Of a stretch of DNA of 64,000 nt, positions 44,879 to 54,371 are shown piece after piece. A program made the position numbers and the translations under genes. The notes below the pieces were generated by a model. That model worked only from the letters and a program-made list of their open reading frames with translations. It was not told where the DNA came from and did no database searches. Within the stretch, counting starts at the first letter, position 1; each line of letters opens with the position of its first letter. Origin of the DNA: Cellvibrionaceae bacterium (GTDB taxonomy: Bacteria > Pseudomonadota > Gammaproteobacteria > Pseudomonadales > Cellvibrionaceae); assembly GCA_021151695.1 (NCBI GenBank), contig JAGKWU010000004.1, positions 372,001 through 436,000 of the forward strand. The letters are read 5' to 3'.

Positions 44879-46453
44879 ATGATCAGCAAAAGCACCTGTT
44901 ATTTTTTATTTTTAGCCTCCACTACCTTTATCAGCGCAACAACGTTTGCAACGACAGACAACGAACAACCCAGCGAAAGTTATTTAAACTTCCCTAGCCC
45001 GCTATCCCCTAATACCCCCCACGACGTAGATCAACAGTTACAAAAAAAATTAACCGACGCACAACAATTTGATGAAGTGCAACGACTGTTTGAAATATTA
45101 TCCTGGCAAAATTTTATTGCGCTTAACTGGCCGCGTGACGCCAAGGGAGAACCCCAAAACAATATAGCTGCGGCAGGCGATCCCATATGGGTCAAGTGGA
45201 AAGAAAGCTATGAGGTTTACCTGCCAAATGGCTCCAAGCCAGCACCTTGGGGAGTACAAACCTACCCACCGAACTTTAAACAAAAAAATCCTGAAAAAGC
45301 GCGAATTCTTTTTCGCGCCAGCAAAGCTTCCGCGCAAGATTCTGATATAGATGATGAAGTAGATCAGGCTTTCACTGCACCCATTTGGGATCAGAATGGC
45401 AACATGGTGCGCTATGAAATATTACTGAATGAGTCAGAATTTAATTACGTGGTGAACAATGAACTGTACAACATCGACGGACAAATCGTCTTTTCGGCCA
45501 CACAAAAAGCGGCTGCTTTCCCCTCTGCATCGCGCGATAAAGTCGGTGCTATTGAATTGAAATTAGCCTGGAAAGTTATCGATAAAAAAAAAGACATACC
45601 GGAGCGATTCATTACCCAGCAAGCCTATGTGCTGACGGTAGACCCCAATAATGGTAATCAGTCTTATAAAAAGGAATTAGTCGGATTGGTGGGAATGCAT
45701 ATCTCATTAAAAACCCAATCATCTCCACAGTGGATTTGGTCCACCTTTGAGCATGTCGACAACCTGGAAGCAAATCCCCTTATCAAAGTTGGCGGCAAAA
45801 AACTGACGCCGTTATTTTATGATCCCAATTGTGCTATTTGCCCGATCAATCGTTCCCCCAATACCATTGGCGATTACAGCAGCAATACAGCGACGAATAA
45901 AAATCAAATCCAACGAGTTCTCCCTATAAGCGCAGCAACACAACAGCTCAACCAACAAGTGCAAGCACTTTTGGCAAAACAAAAAACCACTCTGCAGTAC
46001 TACCAATTGATTGGCTCCCAATGGCCAACTGATCCCACAGCAAAACCTTATCCTGTCGCCGACCACAGTGCGGCAAATCCACCGCAATTGCCCGATGCCG
46101 TTACCAATAAATCTGGCGGCAAACCAACCCCGACCTATCTCACCAATATGATTATGGAAACCTATTTCCAGGGCTCAACCAACGGCGGCACAGATGTAAC
46201 GCAATTTAACACCACTATCGCCAACGCCACCGCCTGGCATCAGATAGATCAATTCCAAAAATACGGCAATGTTAATTATTTAATTTTTGGTACCGAGGGC
46301 TGCATGGGCTGCCATTATTCGGCAGGCATTGCCACCGGCAAAAAAATCGTGAATGGAAAACCGCAAGCAATCTACGGCGCGTCGGGAAGCGCTGATTTCA
46401 GCTGGCTCTTAACACAAAAGGCCCAGTTTAAAACTGCAAAAAAGTCCAATTAA
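44879..46453 (+). CDS. Exported protein with a C-terminal haem c site (unknown family)
   Basis: About 524 residues. It starts MISKSTCYFLFLASTTFISA, a signal peptide with cleavage near TTFATTD (about residue 24), preceded by AAGGGA. Near the C-terminus the sequence FGTEGCMGCHYSAGIATGKK contains a single C-x-x-C-H haem c attachment motif. A C-x-x-C pair (PNCAICPIN) lies in the middle. A region rich in Trp and Asn (LSWQNFIALNWPRDAKGEPQ) follows the signal. I recognise no enzyme fold, only a likely periplasmic monohaem protein. It is 21 bases upstream of the GH31 lyase-like gene, with no terminator between, so the two are cotranscribed. It may be a redox or oxidase partner. Confidence 0.72.
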   Translation: MISKSTCYFLFLASTTFISATTFATTDNEQPSESYLNFPSPLSPNTPHDVDQQLQKKLTDAQQFDEVQRLFEILSWQNFIALNWPRDAKGEPQNNIAAAGDPIWVKWKESYEVYLPNGSKPAPWGVQTYPPNFKQKNPEKARILFRASKASAQDSDIDDEVDQAFTAPIWDQNGNMVRYEILLNESEFNYVVNNELYNIDGQIVFSATQKAAAFPSASRDKVGAIELKLAWKVIDKKKDIPERFITQQAYVLTVDPNNGNQSYKKELVGLVGMHISLKTQSSPQWIWSTFEHVDNLEANPLIKVGGKKLTPLFYDPNCAICPINRSPNTIGDYSSNTATNKNQIQRVLPISAATQQLNQQVQALLAKQKTTLQYYQLIGSQWPTDPTAKPYPVADHSAANPPQLPDAVTNKSGGKPTPTYLTNMIMETYFQGSTNGGTDVTQFNTTIANATAWHQIDQFQKYGNVNYLIFGTEGCMGCHYSAGIATGKKIVNGKPQAIYGASGSADFSWLLTQKAQFKTAKKSN

Positions 46454-46474
46454 CTTTTTGAAAAGGAATACATT

Positions 46475-49399
46475 ATGCCAGCCGCTAAAAACACCCAGCT
46501 CAAAGTCATAGATTCCGCCGTCGTAGTACCCAGCGCCGTTCAAGTTGCGCAAACACCACCCGTTTACAGCTTTGTACAAGTCGACGAATTCCAGCCAAAT
46601 GTGGATGGCTGGAACCAGTTCGGCAATGTAACGTCGTATACATTACTGAGTGACAAGCGCAGCTTATTGCTCACCAATGCCGCGGGTATGGCCATCAAAC
46701 TCAGCTTCGTGTCACCTACAGGTTTGCGTGTGCGCTTTCGTCCACAAGCCCAGCCAGACTACTCACTGTATGATGAATCCTATGCTGTGGTTAACAAGCA
46801 ATTATCGCCAGTAACCCTGAATTTATCGGAGGTGGATAACGGTGGGAAAACGCTAAAAATTGATACGGGTATTATGCAAGTGTTCGTAGGTTTACAGCCC
46901 TATGGCATTGCCATTTATCAAAATGACCGCTTAATTACGCAAGACACCTATGGCAAAAACTTGATTTACAGTAATGACGCCGTAGCTTGTTTGCGCCAGG
47001 CACCAAGCTATGAAAATTATTATGGCTTTGGTGAAAAGGCGGGCAACCAGCTCAATAAAAAAGGCTTTACCATGAGCTTTTTTAATTACGACAACTTCAC
47101 CTACGCCGGCACCAACGTCATACCCGATAACAACCAACCAGGGCCGCTAAACCCCAGCGAACCGCTATACAATAGCATTCCGTTTGTTATCGCCGTGGGA
47201 CAATCGCCGACGCTCTATAGCTATGGCTGCTTTCTCGATAATGTCTCGCAAAGCTATTTCAACATGGGCTCTAACGATTATTCCAATATGGATGGAAAAT
47301 ACTACTTTGGCGCGCTCTATGGCGAACTGGATTATTATTTATTGATCGGCGAAAACAGCCCCAATTACCAGAACAATCCTGTGCGCAGCGTACTGGATCA
47401 GTTTACACAATTAACAGGGCGCTCAGCCATGCCACCCATGTATGCATTCGGTTATCAGCAGGGTTGCTACGGCTATTACAACAAACAAAAATTAATGAAC
47501 GTGGCGCAGGCATTTCGCGATGCACAAATCCCCATTGATGGTTTGCACATTGACGTGGATTTTCAAAACAATTATCGCACCTTTACCTACAGTCACAATA
47601 AATTCCCCGACCCCAAAAGCATGTTCGATACATTGCACAGCATGGGCTTTAAATGCAGCACCAATATTACCGGCATTATTAGCGCTAACCCACTGGATGA
47701 AAATGGCTCGCGCGATACCCCTTACAAAGCGCGCGACACCTTCGTAACCATCAGCGCTGATAATCAGATTATTGTTAAACCTGGTGTAGATGTTCCTTTT
47801 ATTTACAACACGCGCGCCGACCAAGGTGAATCGCCCGATTTATTTATCGCCAACGAAAGTTATGGCCAAAATAATGGATTTAACCCCTACACCTATCCAA
47901 CCCCTATGTTCCCTAACGGGCAAAATGATTTGGGAACCTACGGATTTTATTCGAACATGAGCAATCCGGAGGTACAGCAGTGGTGGGGCCAGCAATACGA
48001 TGATTTATTGCAAATGGGTATGGATATGATCTGGCAAGATATGACAGATCCCGCCATCGTTGCCAACGGCGACAACAACACACCCGATAAAACCTTGCCA
48101 CTGGATTTAATGACTTACGACAGGGTGACAAGCCAATACCAACCACAAGCCAAAATGCATAACACCTTTGCGATTAATCTGATCCAGGCAACCTACAACG
48201 GCCTCACCGCACTCAGGCAATCCGATAGCTACAAGGGCACGTACAATTATTTAAAACGCAATTTTATTATTGGTCGCGGTGCCTACTGTGGTGTGCATCG
48301 CTACGCAGGTGTATGGACAGGAGATTCTGCATCCAGTTGGGACTTTTTGAGTATTAATATCCCTGAGGTACTCAACTTTGGCCTGTCGGGCCAGGCGATT
48401 TCCGGTTGCGATATTGGCGGCTTTGCCAATGGTAGCGGTAGCGAGGGTGGCGGCGTTACCAATTACGAACTCTTCACACGCTGGATGACAGCGGGAGCAT
48501 TTTTACCCTGGTATCGCAACCATTATGACGGCTACAGCAAAAGCTTTCAGGAGCCCTACAACTACGGTGAACCCGTACCCACCAATTGCCGCAAATATAT
48601 AGAGCTACGCTATCGTTTGTTGCAATTATTTTACGATGCCATGTACACCAATACCCAAACAGGTTTGCCTGTAGCGCGCGCGATTTTTGTCAACGATCCC
48701 TTCGACAGCAATGTATACCAATATACCGACCAGCAATTTTTTATCGGTGACAATCTGTTGGTAGCACCTGTAACGACGCAAGCAGATCCATCCATTGTGC
48801 CCGCAGGAACCGTCACCAATCATCCCGTCTATTTACCGGCAGGAAGCCAATGGTATGTATTTTCTGACAACACCCAGCCATTAAGTGCGCCCACTTCAGG
48901 TGGCACGCTGCAAAGCTGGTATGTACCTTTAAACCTTGTGCCGCTTTATGTACGTGAAGGGGCGATTTTACCGCTGCGCGAATTGGAACAATACGTGGGG
49001 CAATTGGCCGTTAACCCAATTACGTTTAATATTTATCCGGGGAAGGACAGTAGCTATCAGTTATATCAGGATGACCATGTATCTGTGGCCAATGAACTTA
49101 ACAAAGCCTACCGCACTACAATGATTAGCCACACAGGCATCAGCAATGGCCAGCTTTTGCGTGTGCAGCGTACCTATGACAATTTCACACCGGCGGAACC
49201 CTATTATTTTATCAGCCTCCTTGGCACGCAGTGTCCAAGCTCTGTAACCAGCAGCGGGCAGCAATGGCCAAACGTGGAGTCACCAGAAGCGCTGCAAAAC
49301 TCAAGCGTGAATAGTTTTTATTACAACGCCTCAATTACCACTACCTTTATCAAGGTGTTTGATACACAGGCCGATATCAGCATTACCGCACTTTTTTAA
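46475..49399 (+). CDS. GH31 enzyme of the alpha-1,4-glucan lyase-like clade
   Basis: 974 residues and no signal peptide (MPAAKNTQLKVIDSAVVVPS). The catalytic region MDMIWQDMTDPAIV gives nucleophile Asp522, and GVWTGDSASSWDF gives Asp617. GLHIDVDFQNNYRTFTYSHN, ISGCDIGGF and FLPWYRNHYDGYSK match blocks I know from algal alpha-1,4-glucan lyase, which releases 1,5-anhydrofructose from starch. Bacterial 6-alpha-glucosyltransferases and 3-alpha-isomaltosyltransferases share this WQDMT clade, so lyase against transferase cannot be settled by eye. The lack of a signal is surprising for both, since the transferases are secreted. It is second in an operon with an exported haem-c protein and ends at a terminator. 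Confidence 0.85.
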   Translation: MPAAKNTQLKVIDSAVVVPSAVQVAQTPPVYSFVQVDEFQPNVDGWNQFGNVTSYTLLSDKRSLLLTNAAGMAIKLSFVSPTGLRVRFRPQAQPDYSLYDESYAVVNKQLSPVTLNLSEVDNGGKTLKIDTGIMQVFVGLQPYGIAIYQNDRLITQDTYGKNLIYSNDAVACLRQAPSYENYYGFGEKAGNQLNKKGFTMSFFNYDNFTYAGTNVIPDNNQPGPLNPSEPLYNSIPFVIAVGQSPTLYSYGCFLDNVSQSYFNMGSNDYSNMDGKYYFGALYGELDYYLLIGENSPNYQNNPVRSVLDQFTQLTGRSAMPPMYAFGYQQGCYGYYNKQKLMNVAQAFRDAQIPIDGLHIDVDFQNNYRTFTYSHNKFPDPKSMFDTLHSMGFKCSTNITGIISANPLDENGSRDTPYKARDTFVTISADNQIIVKPGVDVPFIYNTRADQGESPDLFIANESYGQNNGFNPYTYPTPMFPNGQNDLGTYGFYSNMSNPEVQQWWGQQYDDLLQMGMDMIWQDMTDPAIVANGDNNTPDKTLPLDLMTYDRVTSQYQPQAKMHNTFAINLIQATYNGLTALRQSDSYKGTYNYLKRNFIIGRGAYCGVHRYAGVWTGDSASSWDFLSINIPEVLNFGLSGQAISGCDIGGFANGSGSEGGGVTNYELFTRWMTAGAFLPWYRNHYDGYSKSFQEPYNYGEPVPTNCRKYIELRYRLLQLFYDAMYTNTQTGLPVARAIFVNDPFDSNVYQYTDQQFFIGDNLLVAPVTTQADPSIVPAGTVTNHPVYLPAGSQWYVFSDNTQPLSAPTSGGTLQSWYVPLNLVPLYVREGAILPLRELEQYVGQLAVNPITFNIYPGKDSSYQLYQDDHVSVANELNKAYRTTMISHTGISNGQLLRVQRTYDNFTPAEPYYFISLLGTQCPSSVTSSGQQWPNVESPEALQNSSVNSFYYNASITTTFIKVFDTQADISITALF

Positions 49400-49419
49400 C
49401 GCTTCAGATTCACCTTCGA

Positions 49420-49448
49420 GCGAACTCCGTTTGGAGTTCGCTTTTTTA
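49420..49448 (+). terminator. Terminator after the GH31 lyase-like gene
   Basis: A perfect hairpin (GCGAACTCC, loop GTTT, GGAGTTCGC) followed by six T residues, 20 bases past the stop codon. Confidence 0.95.
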
Positions 49449-49748
49449 TTGCCAAATAAACCTGCAAATATTTCTCCTGTGAAACTCTTTTCATCGATCA
49501 ATCACTAAACAAATTTTTACATTCATCGCCCTTAATCTCATCGCTTAGCCTACTGCTTATCATTTGTACTCCTGCTTATACTTGAGCGCTGCACGAGCTG
49601 TGAGAGAGATAATAACTATTTGCCGGCAAACCTTTAGCTGGTACTAAAGAGTAAAAGTAGGAAGCTCGCGCAGATAACGGCATTCGCCTTTTGTTGGGCA
49701 GTCTTAAGTGCTTTGCCACCAACAACATCCTACGAAGAGTATTTAATA
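49449..49748. other. Promoter and leader region of the GH5-CBM2 cellulase gene
   Basis: 300 bases without a gene, AT-rich at the left end. It should hold the cellulase promoter. I see no convincing operator or riboswitch. The cellulase start at 49749 is preceded by a purine-rich GAAGAG stretch about 12 bases away. Confidence 0.45.
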
Positions 49749-51188
49749 ATGAATAACACAAGCTCTAATGTTGCACCTGCGTTTTCCTTTACCTTTAAAT
49801 CATTGGCTGTAGCCGTTGCCTTAGCGCTACCTATCGCAGCACAAGCGGTTCCGGCAATTTCCACTAGCGGTAATAAAGTGCTGTTTGGTGGTCAGCCGGG
49901 TAGCGTTGCCGGTAATAGTTATTTCTGGAGTAACACTGGCTGGGAAAGCGAAAAATTTTATAACGCGCAATCTGTTGCATGGTTAAAAAGCGATTGGAAA
50001 ACCACACTCGTGCGCGCCGCTATGGGTGTGGATGACAAAGGTGGATATCTCACCGATACCTCCAACAAAACTCGCGTGACAACCCTGGTCGATGCCGCCA
50101 TCGCCAATGATATGTACGTCATTATCGATTGGCACAGCCATCACGCTGAGCAGTACCAATCGCAGTCCATCGCTTTTTTTAAAGAGATGGCCACCAAATA
50201 TGGCAATACTAACAATGTGATTTACGAAATTTATAACGAGCCACTGCAGGTGTCCTGGAGCGGTGTCATCAAGCCTTACGCGCAAGCCGTAATAGCGGCG
50301 ATTCGCGCAATTGATCCGGACAACTTAATTATTGTAGGCACACCCACCTGGTCGCAGGATGTGGATGCGGCCGCTAATGATCCCATCACCGGTTACGCCA
50401 ATATTGCTTACACACTTCACTTTTACGCTGGCACCCACGGCCAATGGTTGCGCGACAAAGCCAGCAATGCGCTCAATCGCGGCATTCCGTTATTTGTAAC
50501 GGAATGGGGCACAGTAAATGCCGATGGAGATGGCGGCGTCGCCAACAGCGAAACCAATGCCTGGGTCAGTTTTATGAAGGCGAATAATTTGAGCAACGCC
50601 AACTGGGCACTCAATGATAAAGCCGAAGGTGCATCTGCTTTAGTTACCGGTGCGAGCGGCACAGGTGGATGGACAAACAATCAATTAACGGCATCTGGCG
50701 CACTGGTAAAAAGCATCATCCTCGGCTGGCCCGCACTCAACAATACAGCGACTAGCTCGAGCCGGTCATCGTCATCGGTAGCCACTACATCATCTGCTGT
50801 TGCAACGACCAGCAGCCGCTCTTCATCAAGCGTTGCTACAAGCCGCTCCTCTTCATCGAGCAGCACAAGCTCCAGCGCAACGGGCGGAAAATCCTGTCAG
50901 CAAATTATCAGCAACGAATGGAACAATGGTTATACAGGTGCGATTCGCATCACCAATAATAAAACCACAGCAATTACCAGCTGGAATGTAACCTGGACTT
51001 ACAGCGATGGAACAAAACTGACCAACAGTTGGAATGCCACTGTGACAGGGAGCAATCCCTACACAGCGACCAATCTCTCCTGGAATGGAGCTATTCAACC
51101 CGGGCAATATGTAGATATTGGATTTCAGGCTACGAAAGGCGGCAGCACTGTGAATGTGCCGACGTTTAGTGGAAGTGCGTGCAATTAA
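49749..51188 (+). CDS. Secreted endoglucanase, GH5 with C-terminal CBM2
   Basis: About 479 residues. The signal peptide ends near residue 33 (ALALPIAAQA). The GH5 barrel (about 40-325) has acid/base Glu164 in YEIYNEP and nucleophile Glu252 in FVTEWGT, plus DWHSHHAEQ; this looks like subfamily 2, typical of endo-beta-1,4-glucanases. A Ser/Thr/Ala linker of about 45 residues (335-380) leads to a CBM2 (382-479), with conserved Cys383 and Cys478 and binding-face tryptophans in NEWNNGYTG and NATNLSWNG-like ATNLSWNGAI. The GH5 domain is a paralogue of the one at 60102. A terminator follows. Confidence 0.95.
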   Translation: MNNTSSNVAPAFSFTFKSLAVAVALALPIAAQAVPAISTSGNKVLFGGQPGSVAGNSYFWSNTGWESEKFYNAQSVAWLKSDWKTTLVRAAMGVDDKGGYLTDTSNKTRVTTLVDAAIANDMYVIIDWHSHHAEQYQSQSIAFFKEMATKYGNTNNVIYEIYNEPLQVSWSGVIKPYAQAVIAAIRAIDPDNLIIVGTPTWSQDVDAAANDPITGYANIAYTLHFYAGTHGQWLRDKASNALNRGIPLFVTEWGTVNADGDGGVANSETNAWVSFMKANNLSNANWALNDKAEGASALVTGASGTGGWTNNQLTASGALVKSIILGWPALNNTATSSSRSSSSVATTSSAVATTSSRSSSSVATSRSSSSSSTSSSATGGKSCQQIISNEWNNGYTGAIRITNNKTTAITSWNVTWTYSDGTKLTNSWNATVTGSNPYTATNLSWNGAIQPGQYVDIGFQATKGGSTVNVPTFSGSACN

Positions 51189-51201
51189 TTTGCTGAAAAG
51201 T

Positions 51202-51226
51202 AAAACCCGGCCTGGCGCCGGGTTTT
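51202..51226. terminator. Bidirectional terminator between cellulase and LytTR regulator
   Basis: A perfect ten-base inverted repeat, AAAACCCGGC and GCCGGGTTTT, lies between two convergent genes. T tracts are present on both sides of the stem. Confidence 0.9.
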
Positions 51227-51234
51227 ACTCACTA

Positions 51235-51966
51235 CTACCCGAGCTTCTCTTTTAATCTTTCCAGTCCTGATTTACTCACGCCCAAACTAACACCATTTTT
51301 AAGAATTACTTCATCTTTCGGTGAGCGAACCAACTTATCCAAATACTTCAGGTTAATCAAAATGGACCTGTGAATGCGTACAAACTCAGCCGGGTTTAAT
51401 TGCTTTTCCAATTCACTTAGCGTTTGGGTTTTTAACAGTGACGTATTTTGATAGTGGATTTGAATGTAATCATCCTCAGCTTGCACATGAGTAATTTCCC
51501 GCACTGGAACCACATAGGTTTGGCCGCGATCTTTTATGGTTAGCCGCTCCAGATACAAGTGCTTTTCTGACAATAGATTAGGAATTGCCGAATCAGCCGT
51601 TGTGATTTGCAATCTGGCTTTGGCAATAGCCTTGTCGAAGCGCTCTTGCGAGTAGGGTTTTAATAAATAATCTAGGGCATTTTTATCGAAAGCAGCAACG
51701 GCATATTCGTCATAGGCAGTGGAAAAAATAACGCCCTGCTGGCGTCCGGTTTGTGCAAGCACTTCAAGGCCGTTGAGGCGAGGCATCTGCATATCCAGAA
51801 AGACCAGATCTGGCTGCTTCTCTAAAATAACATTAACAGCGTCAGCACCGTTTTCACATTCACCAATAATCTCGATGTCTTTATGAGAACTTAAATATTC
51901 ACGAATCAGGCAGCGCGCCAGGTATTCATCATCCACAATCAGGCACGTCAGTGTAGTTGTTGTCAT
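51235..51966 (-). CDS. LytTR-family response regulator
   Basis: 243 residues. The receiver domain (about 7-125) has acceptor Asp58 in LVFLDMQMPRLNG and the lysine of ALDYLLKPYS. The LytTR DNA-binding domain (about 140-240) shows EITHVQAEDDYIQIHYQNTS and FVRIHRSILINLKYL. Such regulators control cell-envelope and secreted-protein genes. Its ATG overlaps the stop of the kinase gene by one base (TAATG), a sign of translational coupling. It is last in a four-gene operon with the kinase and two LiaI/LiaF-like proteins. Confidence 0.95.
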   Translation of the reverse strand: MTTTTLTCLIVDDEYLARCLIREYLSSHKDIEIIGECENGADAVNVILEKQPDLVFLDMQMPRLNGLEVLAQTGRQQGVIFSTAYDEYAVAAFDKNALDYLLKPYSQERFDKAIAKARLQITTADSAIPNLLSEKHLYLERLTIKDRGQTYVVPVREITHVQAEDDYIQIHYQNTSLLKTQTLSELEKQLNPAEFVRIHRSILINLKYLDKLVRSPKDEVILKNGVSLGVSKSGLERLKEKLG

Positions 51967-53048
51967 TATTGAACCCTGTCAGAGAGTGGGAATATAAGTT
52001 CAACCTGAAAACGCGTTTCGGTTTTTGTCCAACCACAGTAGGCTTCGTCGCCGTAAAGCAATGCCAGGCGTGAGCGTAGATTTTCCAAGCCGGTTTGGGT
52101 GCCTTCCGGTTTTTGCCGCGAGGATTTTTCATCGGCAATATCGTTGGCAACCAATAAGTAAAGCTTATTGCGCTGCACATCCACTTTGAGTGTTATGGGT
52201 GCAGCATGGGTCAATTGACTGACACCGTGTTTGATAGCGTTTTCCAGCAGCGGCTGCAAACACAGGGGAGGAATCTGGTGGTTGAGATTTTCGGGTTTGC
52301 ATTCGATATCCAGTTTTAATTTATCACCATAGCGAATCGCTTCTACCGCAATAAAATGTTTGCAAATCGCGATCTCCCTGTCGAGCGATATCAAAGGCAG
52401 ATCCGAAACCGTCAGCGACTCACGATAAAACTGTGAGAGCTCAATCACCATAGCGCGCGCTTTTTCGGCGTTAAAACTCGTAAGAGCACTAATCGAATTT
52501 AAACTATTAAACAAAAAGTGGGGATTGATTTGCGCACGCAGTGCTTTTAATTCGGCATGCTTGGCCCACAACTCTTTCGCCGCCTCGCGCTGCTCAACGC
52601 CGCGCAAGGCGTAGGCAGAAATAAGTGCATCGTAAATTACTAACGAAAACGCATAGACAAGTGCACCTATGAAAAATACTGGCAGTAAAATTCCCGGGGT
52701 ATTCGCCACAACAGATCCATGAAGATCCATGGCATCCAACGCCATTGCCAACAGTTTATACACCAGCACATAAGCACAGCCCGAAAACAGCGAACCGCCC
52801 ACTACCAATAAAAATGCCACAGAAAAACGGCGTTGGGTAAGTCGGCAAATGCTGCTGACAAAATAAGCCGATGTTGAGGCAATACCCAAGACCAGGGTGT
52901 TCAGGATATTCAACCTGACAGTGTCGATTAAATCCGTTTGGTACATCATTGACAATAAAACACCGAGCAGCCCACCGAGGGCTGCCCATGATCCGTAGGC
53001 AATCAGTATTTGCCTGGGTGTTTTAAAAAAAGGATTCACTCGTTGCAC
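51966..53048 (-). CDS. LytS/YehU-type sensor histidine kinase
   Basis: 360 residues. Five or six membrane helices lie in residues 15-145. A His_kinase (PF06580-type) domain follows, with the phospho-acceptor His177 in LRAQINPHFLFNSLNSISAL, and a HATPase domain with PPLCLQPLLENAIKHGVSQ. It pairs with the LytTR regulator directly downstream. The start is a GTG; a second GTG nine bases later (53039) has the better-spaced AAGGA site and may be the true one. The signal is unknown, but the neighbouring LiaF-like proteins suggest envelope stress. Confidence 0.92.
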   Translation of the reverse strand: MQRVNPFFKTPRQILIAYGSWAALGGLLGVLLSMMYQTDLIDTVRLNILNTLVLGIASTSAYFVSSICRLTQRRFSVAFLLVVGGSLFSGCAYVLVYKLLAMALDAMDLHGSVVANTPGILLPVFFIGALVYAFSLVIYDALISAYALRGVEQREAAKELWAKHAELKALRAQINPHFLFNSLNSISALTSFNAEKARAMVIELSQFYRESLTVSDLPLISLDREIAICKHFIAVEAIRYGDKLKLDIECKPENLNHQIPPLCLQPLLENAIKHGVSQLTHAAPITLKVDVQRNKLYLLVANDIADEKSSRQKPEGTQTGLENLRSRLALLYGDEAYCGWTKTETRFQVELIFPLSDRVQ

Positions 53049-53053
53049 ATTCC

Positions 53054-53746
53054 TTAATTTTTAATTTCTATACCGCCCATGATGGCTGTACCTGTTACGA
53101 CCAGACGTTTGGTGGCGTTTACAGCAGGCATACTTTTATCCTGCGCACCGCCCATAAAGCAACCTATCTGGTTTACCACAATCCATTCGCGCGGCACCTT
53201 TAAAACTACACCTCCCATCACGGCTGTAATATCCAGCACTGCCTGGTCGATAATATTGGCCTGGCGAAAATCGAGTTCGGCGCCGCCCATAATGGCAGTG
53301 ATGTCACCAAAGCGGAAATCCTTGGAGGTGATTTTATTTTCACTACCACCGAGAATCGCTGTAATGTCCAGATGATCGTCAGAGCTACTCTTCTGGCTGG
53401 CCCACTCGCCGAATTTTGTACCCGCCTTCTGCTTGTCAAAGAAAACAATTTTTACACCTATGGCAATAAGAATAGCGGGCCACCAGTCATGAATTTGAAA
53501 GTGGATAATTCCCATGTTATCCAACGTCATCAGGCTGCCGAGCGCAATAAAGAGTACGGGCCAGAGGCGCTGTTTACCAGTGCTGGATTGTCTTAATTTC
53601 AGCACGCCAAACAGGATGAAAACTATCGGCCAAAAGTGCAGCACATTGCGCATATAAAACAGATTCAGGTTATCCACCAGGGCTAGCACACCTAGTATCA
53701 AGATGAACAGGCCGAGGAATAATTGCCCTTCCGATCTTTGCTTCAT
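53054..53746 (-). CDS. LiaF-like membrane protein with C-terminal envelope-stress domain
   Basis: About 230 residues. Four hydrophobic helices in the first ~110 residues (FLGLFILILGVLALVDNLNL; FLHF-type WPIVFILFGVLKL; WPAILIAIGVKIVFF) are followed by a beta-rich domain with three repeats of the type DITAILGGSENKI, DITAIMGGAELDF and DITAVMGGVVLKV. This matches the LiaF/YvqF C-terminal domain, which in Bacillus inhibits a LiaSR-type two-component system. The ATG at 53746 has AAGGTG upstream. Overlap and close spacing place it in an operon with the sensor kinase and regulator. Confidence 0.85.
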   Translation of the reverse strand: MKQRSEGQLFLGLFILILGVLALVDNLNLFYMRNVLHFWPIVFILFGVLKLRQSSTGKQRLWPVLFIALGSLMTLDNMGIIHFQIHDWWPAILIAIGVKIVFFDKQKAGTKFGEWASQKSSSDDHLDITAILGGSENKITSKDFRFGDITAIMGGAELDFRQANIIDQAVLDITAVMGGVVLKVPREWIVVNQIGCFMGGAQDKSMPAVNATKRLVVTGTAIMGGIEIKN

Positions 53747-53756
53747 GAAATTCACC

Positions 53757-54131
53757 TTATTCACCTTTGGATTTGTCGGAGGGAGTTTTAAACAATGATT
53801 TCACCACTATTCCCAAACCCAACACAATTAATATCAATGGCCAACTGTTAGCCGGCGTAATTCCCCAGGTACCAGAGAAAGCAACATAAAACCAGGCAGC
53901 TAACACCAGCTTGGAAAGCCCTTCAAATATTTTGTGGGGGCGTTTAAATTGCACCAACTCCACCAACCCCATCACGGCAAACGCGGTCGCCGGGAACATG
54001 TACCACTGCCACTCGAACTGAATCAGGTTCAGTTTAATGGCCAAAAAAATAATACCCACCACAATAAACGCCATGCCTGTCTCTACATGACCCTTACATT
54101 TACGATACTGACGATTGATAACTGGCTGCAT
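53757..54131 (-). CDS. Small LiaI/LiaF-TM-like membrane protein
   Basis: 124 residues with about four hydrophobic segments (GMAFIVVGIIFLAIKLNLI; WYMFPATAFAVMGLVELV; LVLAAWFYVAF; WPLILIVLGLGIVVKSLF) and a charged C-terminus. The pattern of a Trp-Pro before hydrophobic helices is shared with the helix bundle of the LiaF-like neighbour. It is the first gene of the operon, with GGGAG before its start, and ends 10 bases before the LiaF-like start. Probable role is sensing or scaffolding of envelope stress together with the kinase; this is inference. Confidence 0.75.
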   Translation of the reverse strand: MQPVINRQYRKCKGHVETGMAFIVVGIIFLAIKLNLIQFEWQWYMFPATAFAVMGLVELVQFKRPHKIFEGLSKLVLAAWFYVAFSGTWGITPANSWPLILIVLGLGIVVKSLFKTPSDKSKGE

Positions 54132-54270
54132 AAATGCTCCCTGGTAAAAGGTTAATGATTAACGACAGGGTTAGAGTAAAACAGCACGTTAGGGAATACA
54201 CCCAGATATCGGTGAGTAGCGATTTATGGTCGGTGAATGGCGGTTAGACCCTGTCACGCCCCAAGCGTAG

Positions 54271-54298
54271 CGCGGGTTAGCCAAAGGCGTAACCCGCG
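54271..54298. repeat. GC-rich REP-like hairpin
   Basis: CGCGGGTTA and TAACCCGCG are perfect complements, and GCC-AAA-GGC continues the stem inward, giving about 12 base pairs with one bulge and a three-base loop. No T run follows. It resembles repetitive extragenic palindromes rather than a terminator. Confidence 0.65.
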
Positions 54299-54371
54299 AA
54301 CCGGGCTCTATTTAAAATGTGGCTGCGGTGCTGTATTGGAAACTATTTTTAATGCATCGGGGGTATATTTT

